A DNA stretch of 64,000 nucleotides from Candidatus Puniceispirillum sp. (GCA_016778895.1 JADHOR010000003.1:1-64000), one strand, 5' to 3'. Shown: positions 8,913-17,637, counted from the first letter of the stretch. Notes: generated by a model from the sequence alone, not told the origin. Made by a program: numbers and translations.

Positions 8913-9122
8913 TTACTCTACGATCGCCAGTCCGACGGCGGCCATTTTGCCGTTACGCTGTTCTTCAAGCTCGTAAGATACCCTCTGACCTTCGTTCAAA
9001 CCGTTGAGGCCCGAATTCTGAACAGCGGTGATGTGTACAAACACGTCATTGCCATCATCGTCTGGATTAATAAAGCCATAACCTTTTTGGGTGTTAAACC
9101 ACTTCACAGTACCCTGTGCCAT
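8913..9122 (-). CDS. Cold-shock protein (CspA family)
   Basis: This 69-residue single cold-shock domain has the RNP1 motif KGYGFI and the RNP2 motif VFVHITA, and starts MAQGTVKWFN as many alphaproteobacterial CspA proteins do. It binds single-stranded nucleic acid and acts as an RNA chaperone. GGAGAC precedes the ATG at a suitable distance. The leader contains a strong hairpin just upstream of this ribosome site, and a clear terminator follows the gene, so it is monocistronic. Whether it is induced by cold or by growth phase cannot be told from the sequence. Confidence 0.96.
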   Translation of the reverse strand: MAQGTVKWFNTQKGYGFINPDDDGNDVFVHITAVQNSGLNGLNEGQRVSYELEEQRNGKMAAVGLAIVE

Positions 9123-9143
9123 ATTTTCTAGTCTCCAACTTCA

Positions 9144-9168
9144 GCCTTGATCTGCCGGTGATCAAGGC
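9144..9168 (-). promoter_or_regulatory. Perfect 9-bp hairpin in the csp 5' leader
   Basis: GCCTTGATC and GATCAAGGC pair perfectly across a seven-base loop, ending about 21 bases before the csp ATG and next to the GGAGAC ribosome site. No T-run follows on the minus strand, so it is not a terminator. Structured, temperature-responsive leaders are known for cspA in enterobacteria; the same role here is inference. Apart from this hairpin I see no gene in the 9123-9422 gap. Confidence 0.6.
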
Positions 9169-9422
9169 CCAATGTCTCTTAATACGACTTCTATGCGGCA
9201 TCGAACCTTCGTTGGATTCTAGTCTCATAAAGCCCTTTCGGCGCAATACATATGGGAACAGGAATAGTTAATGTCAAATGATAAATGAATGATAGCGGCT
9301 CTGATAGCTGCGCTCAGAGGTCAATTTTGTGTCAGCACAGTGTGGTTGCAATAGTCAAATTTGCCGTTTCTAACCAGTCAAAAGGTTAATATCTGTGAAA
9401 GTTTAGTGGCGGGCCGCTGTCG

Positions 9423-10325
9423 ATGGAAATTCCAAAAAAGAATAATCTAGCCGGTATATGCTTTTCGTTAAGTGCCGGTTTTTTATGGGCAATCGTTCCA
9501 CTCTATATCAAGTCTGTTGATGCTGACGACCCGTATGAGATCATTGCGCATCGCTCATTATGGTCGGCGGTGCTGTTATTTGTGATTTGTTGGATTGCGG
9601 GACAGCTTGGCGATATTTGGCGTTTGATACGGGTGCGACATAATTTATTTAATTTTTTTGTAACAACCTGCTTTTTGTCGCTGAATTGGGGGTTTTATGT
9701 TTATGCAGTGCAGACCGAACAGGTGGTTGGGGCGGCACTAGGCTATTTTATCTATCCGCTTTGTACGGTTTTTTTCAGCATTCTTGTGCTTGGGGAAAGA
9801 CTTGATAAATGGGCGGGGCTGGCGATCGGGCTAGTATGTTTTGGGGTAATTGCAAAGGCGATTATGATTATGGGGGTGCCGTGGATTTCGCTGGCGCTGG
9901 CGGGCAGTTTCTCGCTTTACGCGGTGTTACGTAAACGGATGGATGTTGATCCGTTGCAGGGGCTGTTTATTGAGACGGTGATTTTGCTGCCATTTGCTGC
10001 GGGGTTCCTGTTCTGGATGCAGGCCAACGGGCAGGTGCCATTTTTTGGTGGTGGCGCCGCAAATGTTGCACTGGCATTGTTGGCTGGCGGGATTACGGTG
10101 TTGCCACTTGTACTGTTTTTAAAGGGCAATCGGGTGCTAAGCATGACCATGGCCAGTTTGCTTTTTTACAGCAATCCGACAATGCAGCTTTTGTTTGGTG
10201 TGATGGTGTTTTCTGAAGCGTTTTTACTGCAGGATCTAATTGTATTTGGCTTGATCTGGCTTGGCATAACGATCTATTTCACGACGCGGGCCCGGGTGGC
10301 GCGCCTCGCAGTCCCTGCGCCATAA
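9423..10325 (+). CDS. rarD: RarD/EamA-family transporter
   Basis: The 300-residue integral membrane protein has about ten hydrophobic segments in two EamA repeats. It has RarD-type landmarks: GICFSLSAGFLWAIVPLY at the start, EIIAHRSLWS near 40, LNWGFYVYAV near 87, and LGYFIYPL near 110. RarD proteins (chloramphenicol-sensitive protein family) belong to the drug/metabolite transporter superfamily in the inner membrane; their substrates are mostly unknown. It is flanked by minus-strand genes and appears to be transcribed alone. The ribosome site before the ATG is weak (GGCGGG). Confidence 0.92.
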   Translation: MEIPKKNNLAGICFSLSAGFLWAIVPLYIKSVDADDPYEIIAHRSLWSAVLLFVICWIAGQLGDIWRLIRVRHNLFNFFVTTCFLSLNWGFYVYAVQTEQVVGAALGYFIYPLCTVFFSILVLGERLDKWAGLAIGLVCFGVIAKAIMIMGVPWISLALAGSFSLYAVLRKRMDVDPLQGLFIETVILLPFAAGFLFWMQANGQVPFFGGGAANVALALLAGGITVLPLVLFLKGNRVLSMTMASLLFYSNPTMQLLFGVMVFSEAFLLQDLIVFGLIWLGITIYFTTRARVARLAVPAP

Positions 10326-10385
10326 GAGCGACGCCCCTATCTTGAGCATCCAACAAATCTGGCGGCACATAAATCTGGCGGTAAT

Positions 10386-10412
10386 GAAAAAAAGCCAGAA
10401 ATCTCCGGCTTT
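10386..10412 (-). terminator. Rho-independent terminator after the cyclophilin gene
   Basis: On the minus strand AAAGCCGG pairs with CTGGCTTT (one mismatch) around AGATTT and runs into TTTTTTT. The A/T-rich flanks could also let it act on transcripts of rarD from the other side. Confidence 0.8.
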
Positions 10413-10458
10413 ACATTCGCTTGAATTTTGTGCTGCCTAGGCAACATCTGCCACTGCT

Positions 10459-10974
10459 TTAGTCGATTAACTTTGCTGAGATAATCTGGTCAGGAGCGGC
10501 TGGTGGCTCGCCAGCTGCCAGCTTTTCAACAGCGTCCATACCGTTTTCGACTTGTCCCCAAACGGTGTATTGCCCGGTGAGATGGCCGCAGCCATCAAAG
10601 CAGATAAAGAACTGGCTGTCACCACTGTCAGGGCTCATTGAGCGAGCCATACCAACAGTGCCATTGCGGTATTCATAGTCACTGAATTCGGCCTTTAGCT
10701 TGGTGCCTGATCCGCCCATGCCAGTACCTGTCGGATCGCCAGTTTGTGCCATAAATCCGGGGATAACACGGTGGAAGACGATGCCGTCATAAAAGCCGGA
10801 AGCCGCCAGCTCGGAAATGCGGGCAACATGGTTTGGGGCAATCTCTGGCAGTAATTTGATCTCTACTTGTCCCTGGCTGGTTTCAAGTAGAAGGCTTTTG
10901 CCGGTGGCGGCTGCGCTTGCTTCACTCATAGTTAAAAATCCAACTCCTAATAAGCCTAATAAAATAGATTTCAT
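10459..10974 (-). CDS. Periplasmic peptidyl-prolyl cis-trans isomerase, cyclophilin type
   Basis: The 171-residue protein is a cyclophilin with a Sec signal peptide (MKSILLGLLGVGFL, then ASA-type cleavage near residue 21). The core has the active-site signature FHRVIPGFMAQTGDPTGTG and SQFFICF. It catalyses proline isomerization and should act in the periplasm, like PpiA. The ATG at 10974 is chosen because GAGGTC precedes it and it gives a proper signal peptide; longer reading frames upstream do not. It lies 31 bases after the universal stress gene and shares its strand, so the two may be co-transcribed. Confidence 0.93.
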   Translation of the reverse strand: MKSILLGLLGVGFLTMSEASAAATGKSLLLETSQGQVEIKLLPEIAPNHVARISELAASGFYDGIVFHRVIPGFMAQTGDPTGTGMGGSGTKLKAEFSDYEYRNGTVGMARSMSPDSGDSQFFICFDGCGHLTGQYTVWGQVENGMDAVEKLAAGEPPAAPDQIISAKLID

Positions 10975-11005
10975 GCGAAAGACCTCAAAGAAAAACACAA
11001 TGCGA

Positions 11006-11491
11006 CTAGAACAATGCGTCAAGCTGTTCGTCGGTCAAGTTTCCGGGAACAACTGTAATCGGAACCCGGCAACGTGATGCCCCTTTTGCCATCAGAAAGG
11101 TGATTAGCGGGCCGGCAGTCTCGGATTTTGTATCTGCACCAAGCACAAGTAGGCTGATATCATGTTCGGTGTCAATAAGATCTAGCAACTCGTCACGAAT
11201 ATCGCCTTCACGCACATACAAGATTGGTGTGTCGTTGGTCAATGTTTTTGCATATTCGGCGTGCGTGGCCATTTTGGCTTCGGCCTCTTCGCGCGCCTCT
11301 TCACGCATCAATTCACCAACGCCTGCCCAATATTCAAATTCCGCCGGAGCTATACAATACATCAGCGCAACACGGCCATTTACCGAGCGTGCGCGCCCGC
11401 ATGCAAATTGCAATGCCTGGTGCATTTCCTCGCTATCATCAACGACAACAAGAAAGACTGGCTGTTTTTTGTGTGCCTTTGCTTTTGCCAT
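11006..11491 (-). CDS. Universal stress protein (UspA family)
   Basis: The 161-residue protein has one Usp domain. The first strand is VFLVVVDDSEEM with the conserved Asp, and the C-terminal half has LLVLGADTKS followed by CRVPITVVPG. UspA proteins are cytoplasmic, often dimeric, and some bind ATP through G-2x-G-9x-G(S/T); that motif is not well kept here (GADTK...), so this one may not bind ATP. It lies between TIGR02186 and cyclophilin on the same strand. A short perfect palindrome sits just before it. Confidence 0.9.
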   Translation of the reverse strand: MAKAKAHKKQPVFLVVVDDSEEMHQALQFACGRARSVNGRVALMYCIAPAEFEYWAGVGELMREEAREEAEAKMATHAEYAKTLTNDTPILYVREGDIRDELLDLIDTEHDISLLVLGADTKSETAGPLITFLMAKGASRCRVPITVVPGNLTDEQLDALF

Positions 11492-11507
11492 AATATTTAT
11501 ACTCCAC

Positions 11508-11522
11508 TTTCACCGGGTGAAA
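11508..11522. promoter_or_regulatory. Palindrome TTTCACC-G-GGTGAAA before the usp gene
   Basis: A perfect 7-bp inverted repeat with a single central base lies in the 38-base gap between the TIGR02186 stop and the usp start. Its size fits an operator half-site pair; no protein is known to me that binds it. It may also be chance. Confidence 0.3.
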
Positions 11523-11529
11523 TGAATGG

Positions 11530-12300
11530 TTATTTGCGGCGGAAAACAGCAGCAGCAAGCCAACCCGAGGCAACCGCAAACAGGATGGCAAAAATGCCAT
11601 ATAACGCCGAATAATCATGCGCGAAATTGTAGATACCGGCACTCAAGCCGCCTTTTTTGATATATAAATTAGTCCGATCCTCGCTGATTGCAACACCGTT
11701 ACGAAATTGCAGAACCCGAACATCATAAGTGCCAGAGACAATATTTGCGGGTAATTTGACCTCGGCGCGGAAAAGTGCATTTTGGGTCAGCTTAACCTTG
11801 CCGATTTCATTTGACCATAAATCAATATTGGCCATGTTCGTCTGAAGCGCCGCAATAAAGTCGGCAGCTATGGGTGGAGCCTGACCGGGCATAGGGGTTT
11901 CTGGAACAATTTTCAGCCCAATATTCTGCGTGCCAATGCCAAGCTCAGCCAACACTTCAGGGCTGGTAATCTGCTCAATCTGGTTGGTGGCAAGCACACT
12001 GTAAAGGCTGGGGATTTGCTGCCAGATATTGGTTTCAACATTAATCCATATGCCGGCACGATTGGCCTTTCGGCGTTGGGCAACGTCAGTCGGTGGGCCG
12101 CTAACCACAACCAGAATATCATCTCCAATATCACCATCAACAGCGCCAAACAAAAGCAGGTCAGTGCCGTGAAAGCCGCTGGTGATCGAGACGTTCGATT
12201 TGGACAGATCGGCAACGATCCGGCCCGAATCGGCAGTGGCAAAACCAGTCATGCCGATCAACAAAAGCAGGCCAAGGATGACACGATGCGCATGGATCAT
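11530..12300 (-). CDS. TIGR02186 family membrane-anchored protein
   Basis: The 256-residue protein has a signal peptide or N-terminal anchor (VILGLLLLIGMTGFATA), an extracytoplasmic domain beginning IVADLSKSNVSITSGFHGTDLLLFG, and a C-terminal membrane helix (YGIFAILFAVASGWLAAAVF) ending in Arg/Lys. This is the layout of TIGR02186, a conserved alphaproteobacterial family of unknown function, typically found beside TauE/SafE permeases. Here too it overlaps the TSUP gene by four bases, so the pair is coupled and probably works together at the membrane. Confidence 0.85.
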   Translation of the reverse strand: MIHAHRVILGLLLLIGMTGFATADSGRIVADLSKSNVSITSGFHGTDLLLFGAVDGDIGDDILVVVSGPPTDVAQRRKANRAGIWINVETNIWQQIPSLYSVLATNQIEQITSPEVLAELGIGTQNIGLKIVPETPMPGQAPPIAADFIAALQTNMANIDLWSNEIGKVKLTQNALFRAEVKLPANIVSGTYDVRVLQFRNGVAISEDRTNLYIKKGGLSAGIYNFAHDYSALYGIFAILFAVASGWLAAAVFRRK

Positions 12301-13211
12301 TTTAACAGTTCCACGCTAAATAAATCATCAGGGCGAATAGCAAGGTCAAAGGCAAGCTTAATACAGACCGTCAACACCATCAGCGCCAGAAGGCCACGCA
12401 ATTGCTCACCGCGAAGAAGCACGCTTGCGCGTGTTCCGAACTGCGCCCCGATCACCGCTCCGAGCAGCAATAAGCCGGCCAGCATAAAGTCGACTGTCTG
12501 GGTTTGTACCGATTGCAGGAAGGTTACATTTGCCGTCACGAAAATGATCTGGAAAAGTGACGTGCCAACGACAACTGATGTCGGCATGCCAAGCAGATAT
12601 ATCATCGCTGGTACCATAATAAAGCCGCCACCAACACCCATGATCGCTGCCAAGACACCGACAAATGCACCGATACCCAGCGGTAACAATGCGCTGATGT
12701 AAAGTTTTGACCGGCGAAACCGCATTTTCAATGGTAGGCCGTGAAGCCAGTTATGCTGGTGCAGTTTGCGCCGGCGCGCGCCTGGCTGGCGTGTGCGCAT
12801 AATTGCACGCACACTTTCCAGCAGCATCAAAAATCCAATGATGCCGAGAAACACAACATAAGACAGCTTGATCACCAGATCGATCTGTCCAACTTCACGC
12901 AAAAAGGTGAATAGCATAACCCCAAGCGAAGATCCGATTACACCGCCGATCAGAAGGATGCCACCCATTTTAAAGTCGACATTGCCGCGCCGCATATGCG
13001 CTAGCACACCCGATACTGATGACGCCACAATTTGGTTGGCCTCGGTGGCCACGGCAACCGCCGGTGGCACGCCAAGAAAAATCAATAATGGCGTCATTAA
13101 AAAGCCGCCGCCAACGCCGAATAATCCCGACAAAAAGCCGACGCCCCCGCCGAGGCCGATGATAATGGCGATGTGCATCGAGATTTCAGCAATAGGAAGG
13201 TAAATATACAT
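12297..13211 (-). CDS. TSUP-family (TauE/SafE) anion exporter
   Basis: The roughly 304-residue inner-membrane protein has two halves, each with the family motif: GFLSGLFGVGGGFLMTPLLIF near the N-terminus and GVLAAIMGVGGGFIMVPAMIY in the middle. TSUP members move sulfite, sulfoacetate and other organosulfonates. With DmdA 5 kb away, an organosulfur role is possible but not shown. I chose the start MYIYLPIAEIS because homologues begin that way; a second ATG at 13223 is four codons upstream. It is first in the pair with TIGR02186. Confidence 0.9.
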   Translation of the reverse strand: MYIYLPIAEISMHIAIIIGLGGGVGFLSGLFGVGGGFLMTPLLIFLGVPPAVAVATEANQIVASSVSGVLAHMRRGNVDFKMGGILLIGGVIGSSLGVMLFTFLREVGQIDLVIKLSYVVFLGIIGFLMLLESVRAIMRTRQPGARRRKLHQHNWLHGLPLKMRFRRSKLYISALLPLGIGAFVGVLAAIMGVGGGFIMVPAMIYLLGMPTSVVVGTSLFQIIFVTANVTFLQSVQTQTVDFMLAGLLLLGAVIGAQFGTRASVLLRGEQLRGLLALMVLTVCIKLAFDLAIRPDDLFSVELLK

Positions 13212-13222
13212 CGATGCCAGCA

Positions 13223-13697
13223 TCAGGAATTTGATTTAAGGGCGGTGCGTTTGGTTTTCGCAGCGAGTGCGCAAAACTTATCCAATGATTTTGTGTGGCA
13301 TAGTGCTTCAATGGATGCAAGGGCAATTCGGCCAGTGTGACCATTTGTCGACCGGTGTTTGACGAGCGCCATCCGCGCGACGCGCGAGAAGAATACATAG
13401 CTTGCTTTGGGTGTGACTGGAGCAATCACTGCCACTGGTGCCAATCAGGGGAATCGGGCCTTTTAATGCGCATAAGGTTTGGACCAGTGATAACAATGCC
13501 GGAACCGTCGGGTTGCTGCCAAGCGTGATTGCGATCTTTTGATTAACGCGCGCAGTTACAGCACCACTGGCCGACGGGGTGGCATTTGATGATGCCATCA
13601 TAATCCCCAGATTATTTATCGCAATAGTCTCCCACATGTTGTTATCAACACCTGAATTTAGTTGGACATAGATAAAATGGTCTGGACTATGGTAAGT
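13223..13697 (-). pseudogene. Probable decayed gene of unknown family
   Basis: No intact gene is seen between the TSUP start and 13879. On the minus strand, one frame is open from 13697 to 13308 and reads like protein (DHFIYVQLNSGVDN, then NLGIMMASSNATPSASG, and ITLGSNPTVPALLSLVQTL). A second frame, open to a stop at 13223, continues with APVAVIAPVTPKASYVFF and a basic helix-rich tail. Joined near 13440 these would give about 150 residues. I recognise no family. A frameshifted relic is the simplest reading; two chance open frames remain possible. Confidence 0.35.
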
Positions 13698-13878
13698 CTA
13701 ATCGTCCAGTCTTTGCCTTTAAGCAGCAGTATGACATGAAAAGATTTGCAAAAAGTTTACGGGCGGGGTTATTTCGGCGAAATCGTTCAGGGCGTTGATG
13801 CGGACAAATCTTGCAACACCGATATTTGTGTTGGAATCTCTGTTAGGATGCGATCAAGAGTTACTAAACGGCATTATA

Positions 13879-14394
13879 ATGAAATCAAAATCAGCGAAAA
13901 TCAGTCTTCAGCGCCTGCGCCTTATTGCCGAACAGCAATTTGACATTCGCATCGCCAGTGATGGCCGGTGGTACCATAATGGGGGAGAAATCTGGCGTAT
14001 TGAACTGGTGAAATTATTTGCCTCGATATTGCTGCGGGACGACGGCGGGGTTTACTGGTTGGCAACTCCGGTTGAAAAGGGCCGGATTATCGTTGATGAC
14101 GCCCCCTTTATCATTCGCGAGATGATGGTAGAGGTTGGTGCTGGCGCGGTGCCTCAGAAAATCAGCTTTCAAACCAATCTTGATGACATAGTTCCCCTCG
14201 ATGAGGCGCATCCGCTGCAATTGCGAAAGCCAGCGACAGCAGATGATCTACGCCCGTATATTGAAGTTCGTGACGGGCTGTTGGCAAAATTATCGCGGCC
14301 GGTCTATTACCAATTGGCCGAATATGCCGAGGCCGGGCCTGACAGCCGGCTTGGTGTATGGAGCCATGAACAGTTTTTTCCGTTAGAGGCGTGA
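13879..14394 (+). CDS. DUF1285 family protein
   Basis: The roughly 171-residue protein shows the DUF1285 pattern: FDIRIASDGRWYHNGGEIWR near 22-41, LVKLFASILLRDDGGVYWL, then TPVEKGRIIVDDAPF. The function is unknown; the fold is a small all-beta/alpha domain conserved in alpha- and gammaproteobacteria. The ATG at 13879 is chosen from family length; an open frame extends back to 13795, and no strong ribosome site is seen for either. Its stop overlaps the next gene (NUDIX hydrolase), and in related genomes the two are often neighbours, so they probably form an operon. Confidence 0.85.
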   Translation: MKSKSAKISLQRLRLIAEQQFDIRIASDGRWYHNGGEIWRIELVKLFASILLRDDGGVYWLATPVEKGRIIVDDAPFIIREMMVEVGAGAVPQKISFQTNLDDIVPLDEAHPLQLRKPATADDLRPYIEVRDGLLAKLSRPVYYQLAEYAEAGPDSRLGVWSHEQFFPLEA

Positions 14395-15074
14395 TGTCCC
14401 GCTTGGTTGATTTTTCATTGATATCTCCAACAGATGCACGGCAAATCAGACATGTTGATTTGTATCAGCGTCTTGACGCCTGTCTGAACCCTCTGCCGGA
14501 CCGGTCAGAAGCGGATCGGCAAAAGCCGCAAATGCTATCGTCTGGGCGCGACACTGTAACAGTGCCGGACCGGCCGGCAGCTATTTTGGTGCCATTGCTG
14601 CGCGATGCTGGTGACTGGCACGTGCTGCTGACGAAACGGGCAGCCCATCTAGCACATCACGCCGGACAAATCAGCTTTCCCGGTGGCAAGGTCGAACCGG
14701 AAGATGATGGTCCGGTGGGGGCGGCATTGCGGGAAGCTCATGAAGAGGTTCGAATTGTGCCGCAATCGGTACGGATTGTTGGCGGGCTTGATGCGGTGCG
14801 AAGTCCGGCAGGCTTTGTCGTGCAGCCTGTTGTTGGAATTGTTTGTGGGGATAACGGGCTGGCAGGGCTGGTCGCTGACCCGAGTGAGGTTGATCTCATT
14901 TTTACGCTACCATTATCGCATATTATCAATCCGGATAATTTTCGGCTGGTGCCGCGTCAGACGAATGGCCGGCGCAACGATTATTGGATTGTCGAACATG
15001 ACGATCATTTGATCTGGGGCTTGTCGGCGCGGGTACTTAATGATCTGCATCGGCGCATTGGCGCTGTCGTTTGA
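14391..15074 (+). CDS. NUDIX hydrolase, CoA pyrophosphatase type
   Basis: The 227-residue protein contains a full NUDIX box (GGKVEPEDDGPVGAALREAHEEV near 101-123). Just before it is LLTKRAAHLAHHAGQISFPGG, the signature of NudL-type CoA pyrophosphatases. These split CoA and its derivatives into 3',5'-ADP and phosphopantetheine. The start is GTG at 14391 or ATG at 14394, overlapping the DUF1285 stop. The first 50 residues are variable in the family. It is followed after a 141-base gap by a small membrane protein and the CCA enzyme. Confidence 0.9.
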   Translation: MMSRLVDFSLISPTDARQIRHVDLYQRLDACLNPLPDRSEADRQKPQMLSSGRDTVTVPDRPAAILVPLLRDAGDWHVLLTKRAAHLAHHAGQISFPGGKVEPEDDGPVGAALREAHEEVRIVPQSVRIVGGLDAVRSPAGFVVQPVVGIVCGDNGLAGLVADPSEVDLIFTLPLSHIINPDNFRLVPRQTNGRRNDYWIVEHDDHLIWGLSARVLNDLHRRIGAVV

Positions 15075-15215
15075 TCTTGACGCAGATCGCCCCCACATAA
15101 TGATGAATAGCATTTGCATTTTTTAACTGGATATTCTGGTGACATATTTTCCCTGGAATTTATTGCGGAATACTCTGGTAATAAACATCGCAAACAACAA
15201 TGGAGTGGATAAAAG

Positions 15216-15491
15216 ATGCGAGCCTTGTTGGTAATTTTGTCTGCGCTTGGGGCGGCGGTTCTGGTGATGGGCTTTGTCCGCAGCTGGCAGTCCCGTAAAG
15301 CCCTTAAAACGGGTCAGCCGCCAGAGGCAGTTCACAATAATTATTTCATCGGTCTGATTGTTGCTGGGATTGTCTTTGCGTGTGGTGCATGGTGGCTGGA
15401 ATCCAACAGCGTGCCGCCGGATTTGACCTATTCTCCAGCAAGGATTGAAAACGGAAAAGTAACCGGGGGCAGTTTTGAGCGACAGTCATAA
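15216..15491 (+). CDS. Small membrane protein (possibly DUF6111-like)
   Basis: The 91-residue protein has two membrane helices: ALLVILSALGAAVLVMGFV at 3-21 and FIGLIVAGIVFACGAWWLE near 44-62. A basic loop between them and a polar tail complete it. I recall a small membrane protein of DUF6111 type in this place (between NUDIX and CCA genes) in other alphaproteobacteria, but the match is by context and size rather than motif. It overlaps the CCA gene by 17 bases. No function can be given. Confidence 0.7.
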   Translation: MRALLVILSALGAAVLVMGFVRSWQSRKALKTGQPPEAVHNNYFIGLIVAGIVFACGAWWLESNSVPPDLTYSPARIENGKVTGGSFERQS

Positions 15492-16758
15492 AAGCCGTGA
15501 GCAGAGTGATCAAGGGCAAACGGCATCGGCTCAAAGAGGCCTCGTCCAAGACGGCCTTCCCGACTGGGCGCAGCGGCCGCTTGTCAGACGCATATTTGAT
15601 GGTGCGCTTGCGCTTGGCGGTGAGGCGCGGATTGTTGGTGGTGCGGTGCGTGATTGGCTGGCTGGCTATCCGGTCGGCGATATTGATATGGCGATTAATC
15701 TGCCGATCGAAACTGTTGCAAGCTATATGAGTGCCCGCCGGACGCGAGTGGTTGAAACTGGGCTAAAGCATGGCACGATTACCCTTTGTGATGCCGCTGA
15801 TCAAATCGAGTTGACGCAAACGCGCGTCGATCTTGAAACCGACGGCCGACATGCAACAGTTGCGCATGATAGCGACTGGACACGCGATGCGGCTCGGCGC
15901 GATTTCACCATTAATGCGATCTATTTAGATGCGGATGGTGCGATTTTTGATCCGCTTGGTGGGCAGGAAGACCTGAAAGGCGGTCGCTTGCGCTTTGCAG
16001 GTGATGCGGGTCAGCGGGTGCAGGAAGATGCGCTGCGGATGATGCGCTATTGCCGGTTTTTACCGCGCTTTGGCAAAGCTGGCATTGACCCCGAAGCGCA
16101 CCGCGCATTGCGCCAGCAAGCGCATCTGTGCGCAGCACTATCGGGTGAGCGTGTTGGCAATGAGCTGCGGCAGATTTTGCGTGGCAGGCGCCTCGGCCAT
16201 GTAATCGCGATGATGCACGACACGGCGATTGATCAGGCCGCACTTGGCATTTCTCTTGATGCAGCGGGGCTGAACTGCGATGCGGCGGCCGAATCGGTTA
16301 TTGCTGATTTGGACAGGGCCTCTGGTCTTGGGTGGCTCGGCGGTCTGGCGGCGGTGATGCCAATTGGATCAGCGGCGGCTTTATCTGAACGGCTGCAGTT
16401 AAGTCGCGTCGAAAACAGATGGCTGGCGCGACTGGATCAGGGGCTTGATGACGAAATCATGACCATGTTAGCTGGGGCTAGGTGGCGGCAGGCGGCTTAT
16501 TATCTCGGCGATATGGCGGCGCTGCTGTACGCGGTGCAATCATGGCGCAACAGAACATTAGTGTCGCGTCAGCGGCTTGCCGAAATTAGCGTCTGGCAGG
16601 CCCCGGAAAACCCGCTTTGCGGTGCAGACTTATTGTCGCATGGCGTTGACAATGGCCCGGGTCTGGGTCAGATGTTAAAGGACGCGGAGGCACGGTGGGT
16701 CAAATCAAATTTCACCCTTGCAAAACCGGCGTTACTGGAATGGCTATTTGGAAATTAG
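15475..16758 (+). CDS. cca: CCA tRNA nucleotidyltransferase
   Basis: The 427-residue class II nucleotidyltransferase adds or repairs the 3'-CCA of tRNAs. It shows ARIVGGAVRDWL near 47, the metal-binding DIDMAI near 67, the ARRDFTINAIYLD motif near 140, and the DPLGGQEDLKGGRLRF and EDALRMMRYCRF blocks that bind nucleotide. A C-terminal helical tRNA-binding part follows. The only plausible start is TTG at 15475, inside the previous gene, with a GGGGG run upstream; the next in-frame start codons lie within conserved sequence. It directly precedes hemF. Confidence 0.93.
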   Translation: MSDSHKSREQSDQGQTASAQRGLVQDGLPDWAQRPLVRRIFDGALALGGEARIVGGAVRDWLAGYPVGDIDMAINLPIETVASYMSARRTRVVETGLKHGTITLCDAADQIELTQTRVDLETDGRHATVAHDSDWTRDAARRDFTINAIYLDADGAIFDPLGGQEDLKGGRLRFAGDAGQRVQEDALRMMRYCRFLPRFGKAGIDPEAHRALRQQAHLCAALSGERVGNELRQILRGRRLGHVIAMMHDTAIDQAALGISLDAAGLNCDAAAESVIADLDRASGLGWLGGLAAVMPIGSAAALSERLQLSRVENRWLARLDQGLDDEIMTMLAGARWRQAAYYLGDMAALLYAVQSWRNRTLVSRQRLAEISVWQAPENPLCGADLLSHGVDNGPGLGQMLKDAEARWVKSNFTLAKPALLEWLFGN

Positions 16759-16770
16759 ATGAGGAAAATC

Positions 16771-17637
16771 ATGGCCGATACCGTGCGCCAGACCATGTCA
16801 TCGATTGAGCAGAAAAAGACGGCTGCAAGCGACTGGTTCAAAGCTCTTCGTGACGAGATTTGCGGTGTTTTTGAATCCATCGAGGACGCTGGCGATGAGC
16901 ATGATGGTGCCGCCGGTCGTTTTACCCGCAAAAACTGGCAGCGTGATGGTGGTGGCGGCGGCGAAATCAGCCTGATGCATGGCCGTGTCTTTGAAAAGGT
17001 AGGGGTGAATATCTCGACTGTCTTCGGAACTTTTTCTGATGATTTCAAGGGCCAGATCAATGGTGCCAAGGATGATGGACGTTTTTGGGCGTCCGGTATC
17101 TCGCTGGTTGCCCATATGCGTAACCCTCATGTGCCCGCTGCGCATATGAATACCCGCTTTATCATAACCTCGAAGAACTGGTTTGGTGGAGGCGGCGATC
17201 TGACCCCGCTATTGCCGGATGCTGCGGCTGGCGATGAATTCCATGCGGTGCTAAAGGCGGCATGTGACGACCACGACCTTGACTATTATCCGAAATATAA
17301 AAAATGGTGCGATGAATATTTCTATTTGCCGCATCGCAATGAGCCGCGCGGCGCTGGCGGGATTTTCTATGATAATCTGAATAGTGGTGACTGGGATAAG
17401 GATTTTGCTTTTACCCGCGATGTTGGAACGGCCTTCAAGAATGGCTATGCCGAGATTGTCAAATCGAGGATGGGCCTGCCATGGACAGATGACGATCGTC
17501 ATGCCCAGCTGGTGCGGCGGGGCCGTTATGTGGAATTTAATCTCTTATATGACCGGGGTACGTTATTCGGTCTGAAAACAGGTGGTAATATCGAGGCAAT
17601 TTTGATGAGCCTGCCGCCTGAAGTCAGGTGGCCGTAG
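16771..17637 (+). CDS. hemF: Oxygen-dependent coproporphyrinogen III oxidase
   Basis: The roughly 288-residue protein is HemF, which uses O2 to convert coproporphyrinogen III into protoporphyrinogen IX in heme synthesis. It has the characteristic blocks [46 protein letters not shown] and the C-terminal [18 protein letters not shown] at 16771 has GAGGAAAATC just before it; an ATG at 16759 abutting the CCA stop is an alternative. Placement directly before the bc1 operon, whose subunits carry heme, is sensible. It implies oxygen-dependent heme synthesis. Confidence 0.96.
   Translation: MADTVRQTMSSIEQKKTAASDWFKALRDEICGVFESIEDAGDEHDGAAGRFTRKNWQRDGGGGGEISLMHGRVFEKVGVNISTVFGTFSDDFKGQINGAKDDGRFWASGISLVAHMRNPHVPAAHMNTRFIITSKNWFGGGGDLTPLLPDAAAGDEFHAVLKAACDDHDLDYYPKYKKWCDEYFYLPHRNEPRGAGGIFYDNLNSGDWDKDFAFTRDVGTAFKNGYAEIVKSRMGLPWTDDDRHAQLVRRGRYVEFNLLYDRGTLFGLKTGGNIEAILMSLPPEVRWP

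Noticed and set aside
12016-12702. 228-residue plus-strand open frame
   Set aside because: It lies antisense to the TIGR02186 and TSUP genes and has no motif; GC-rich third positions of the real genes keep it open.
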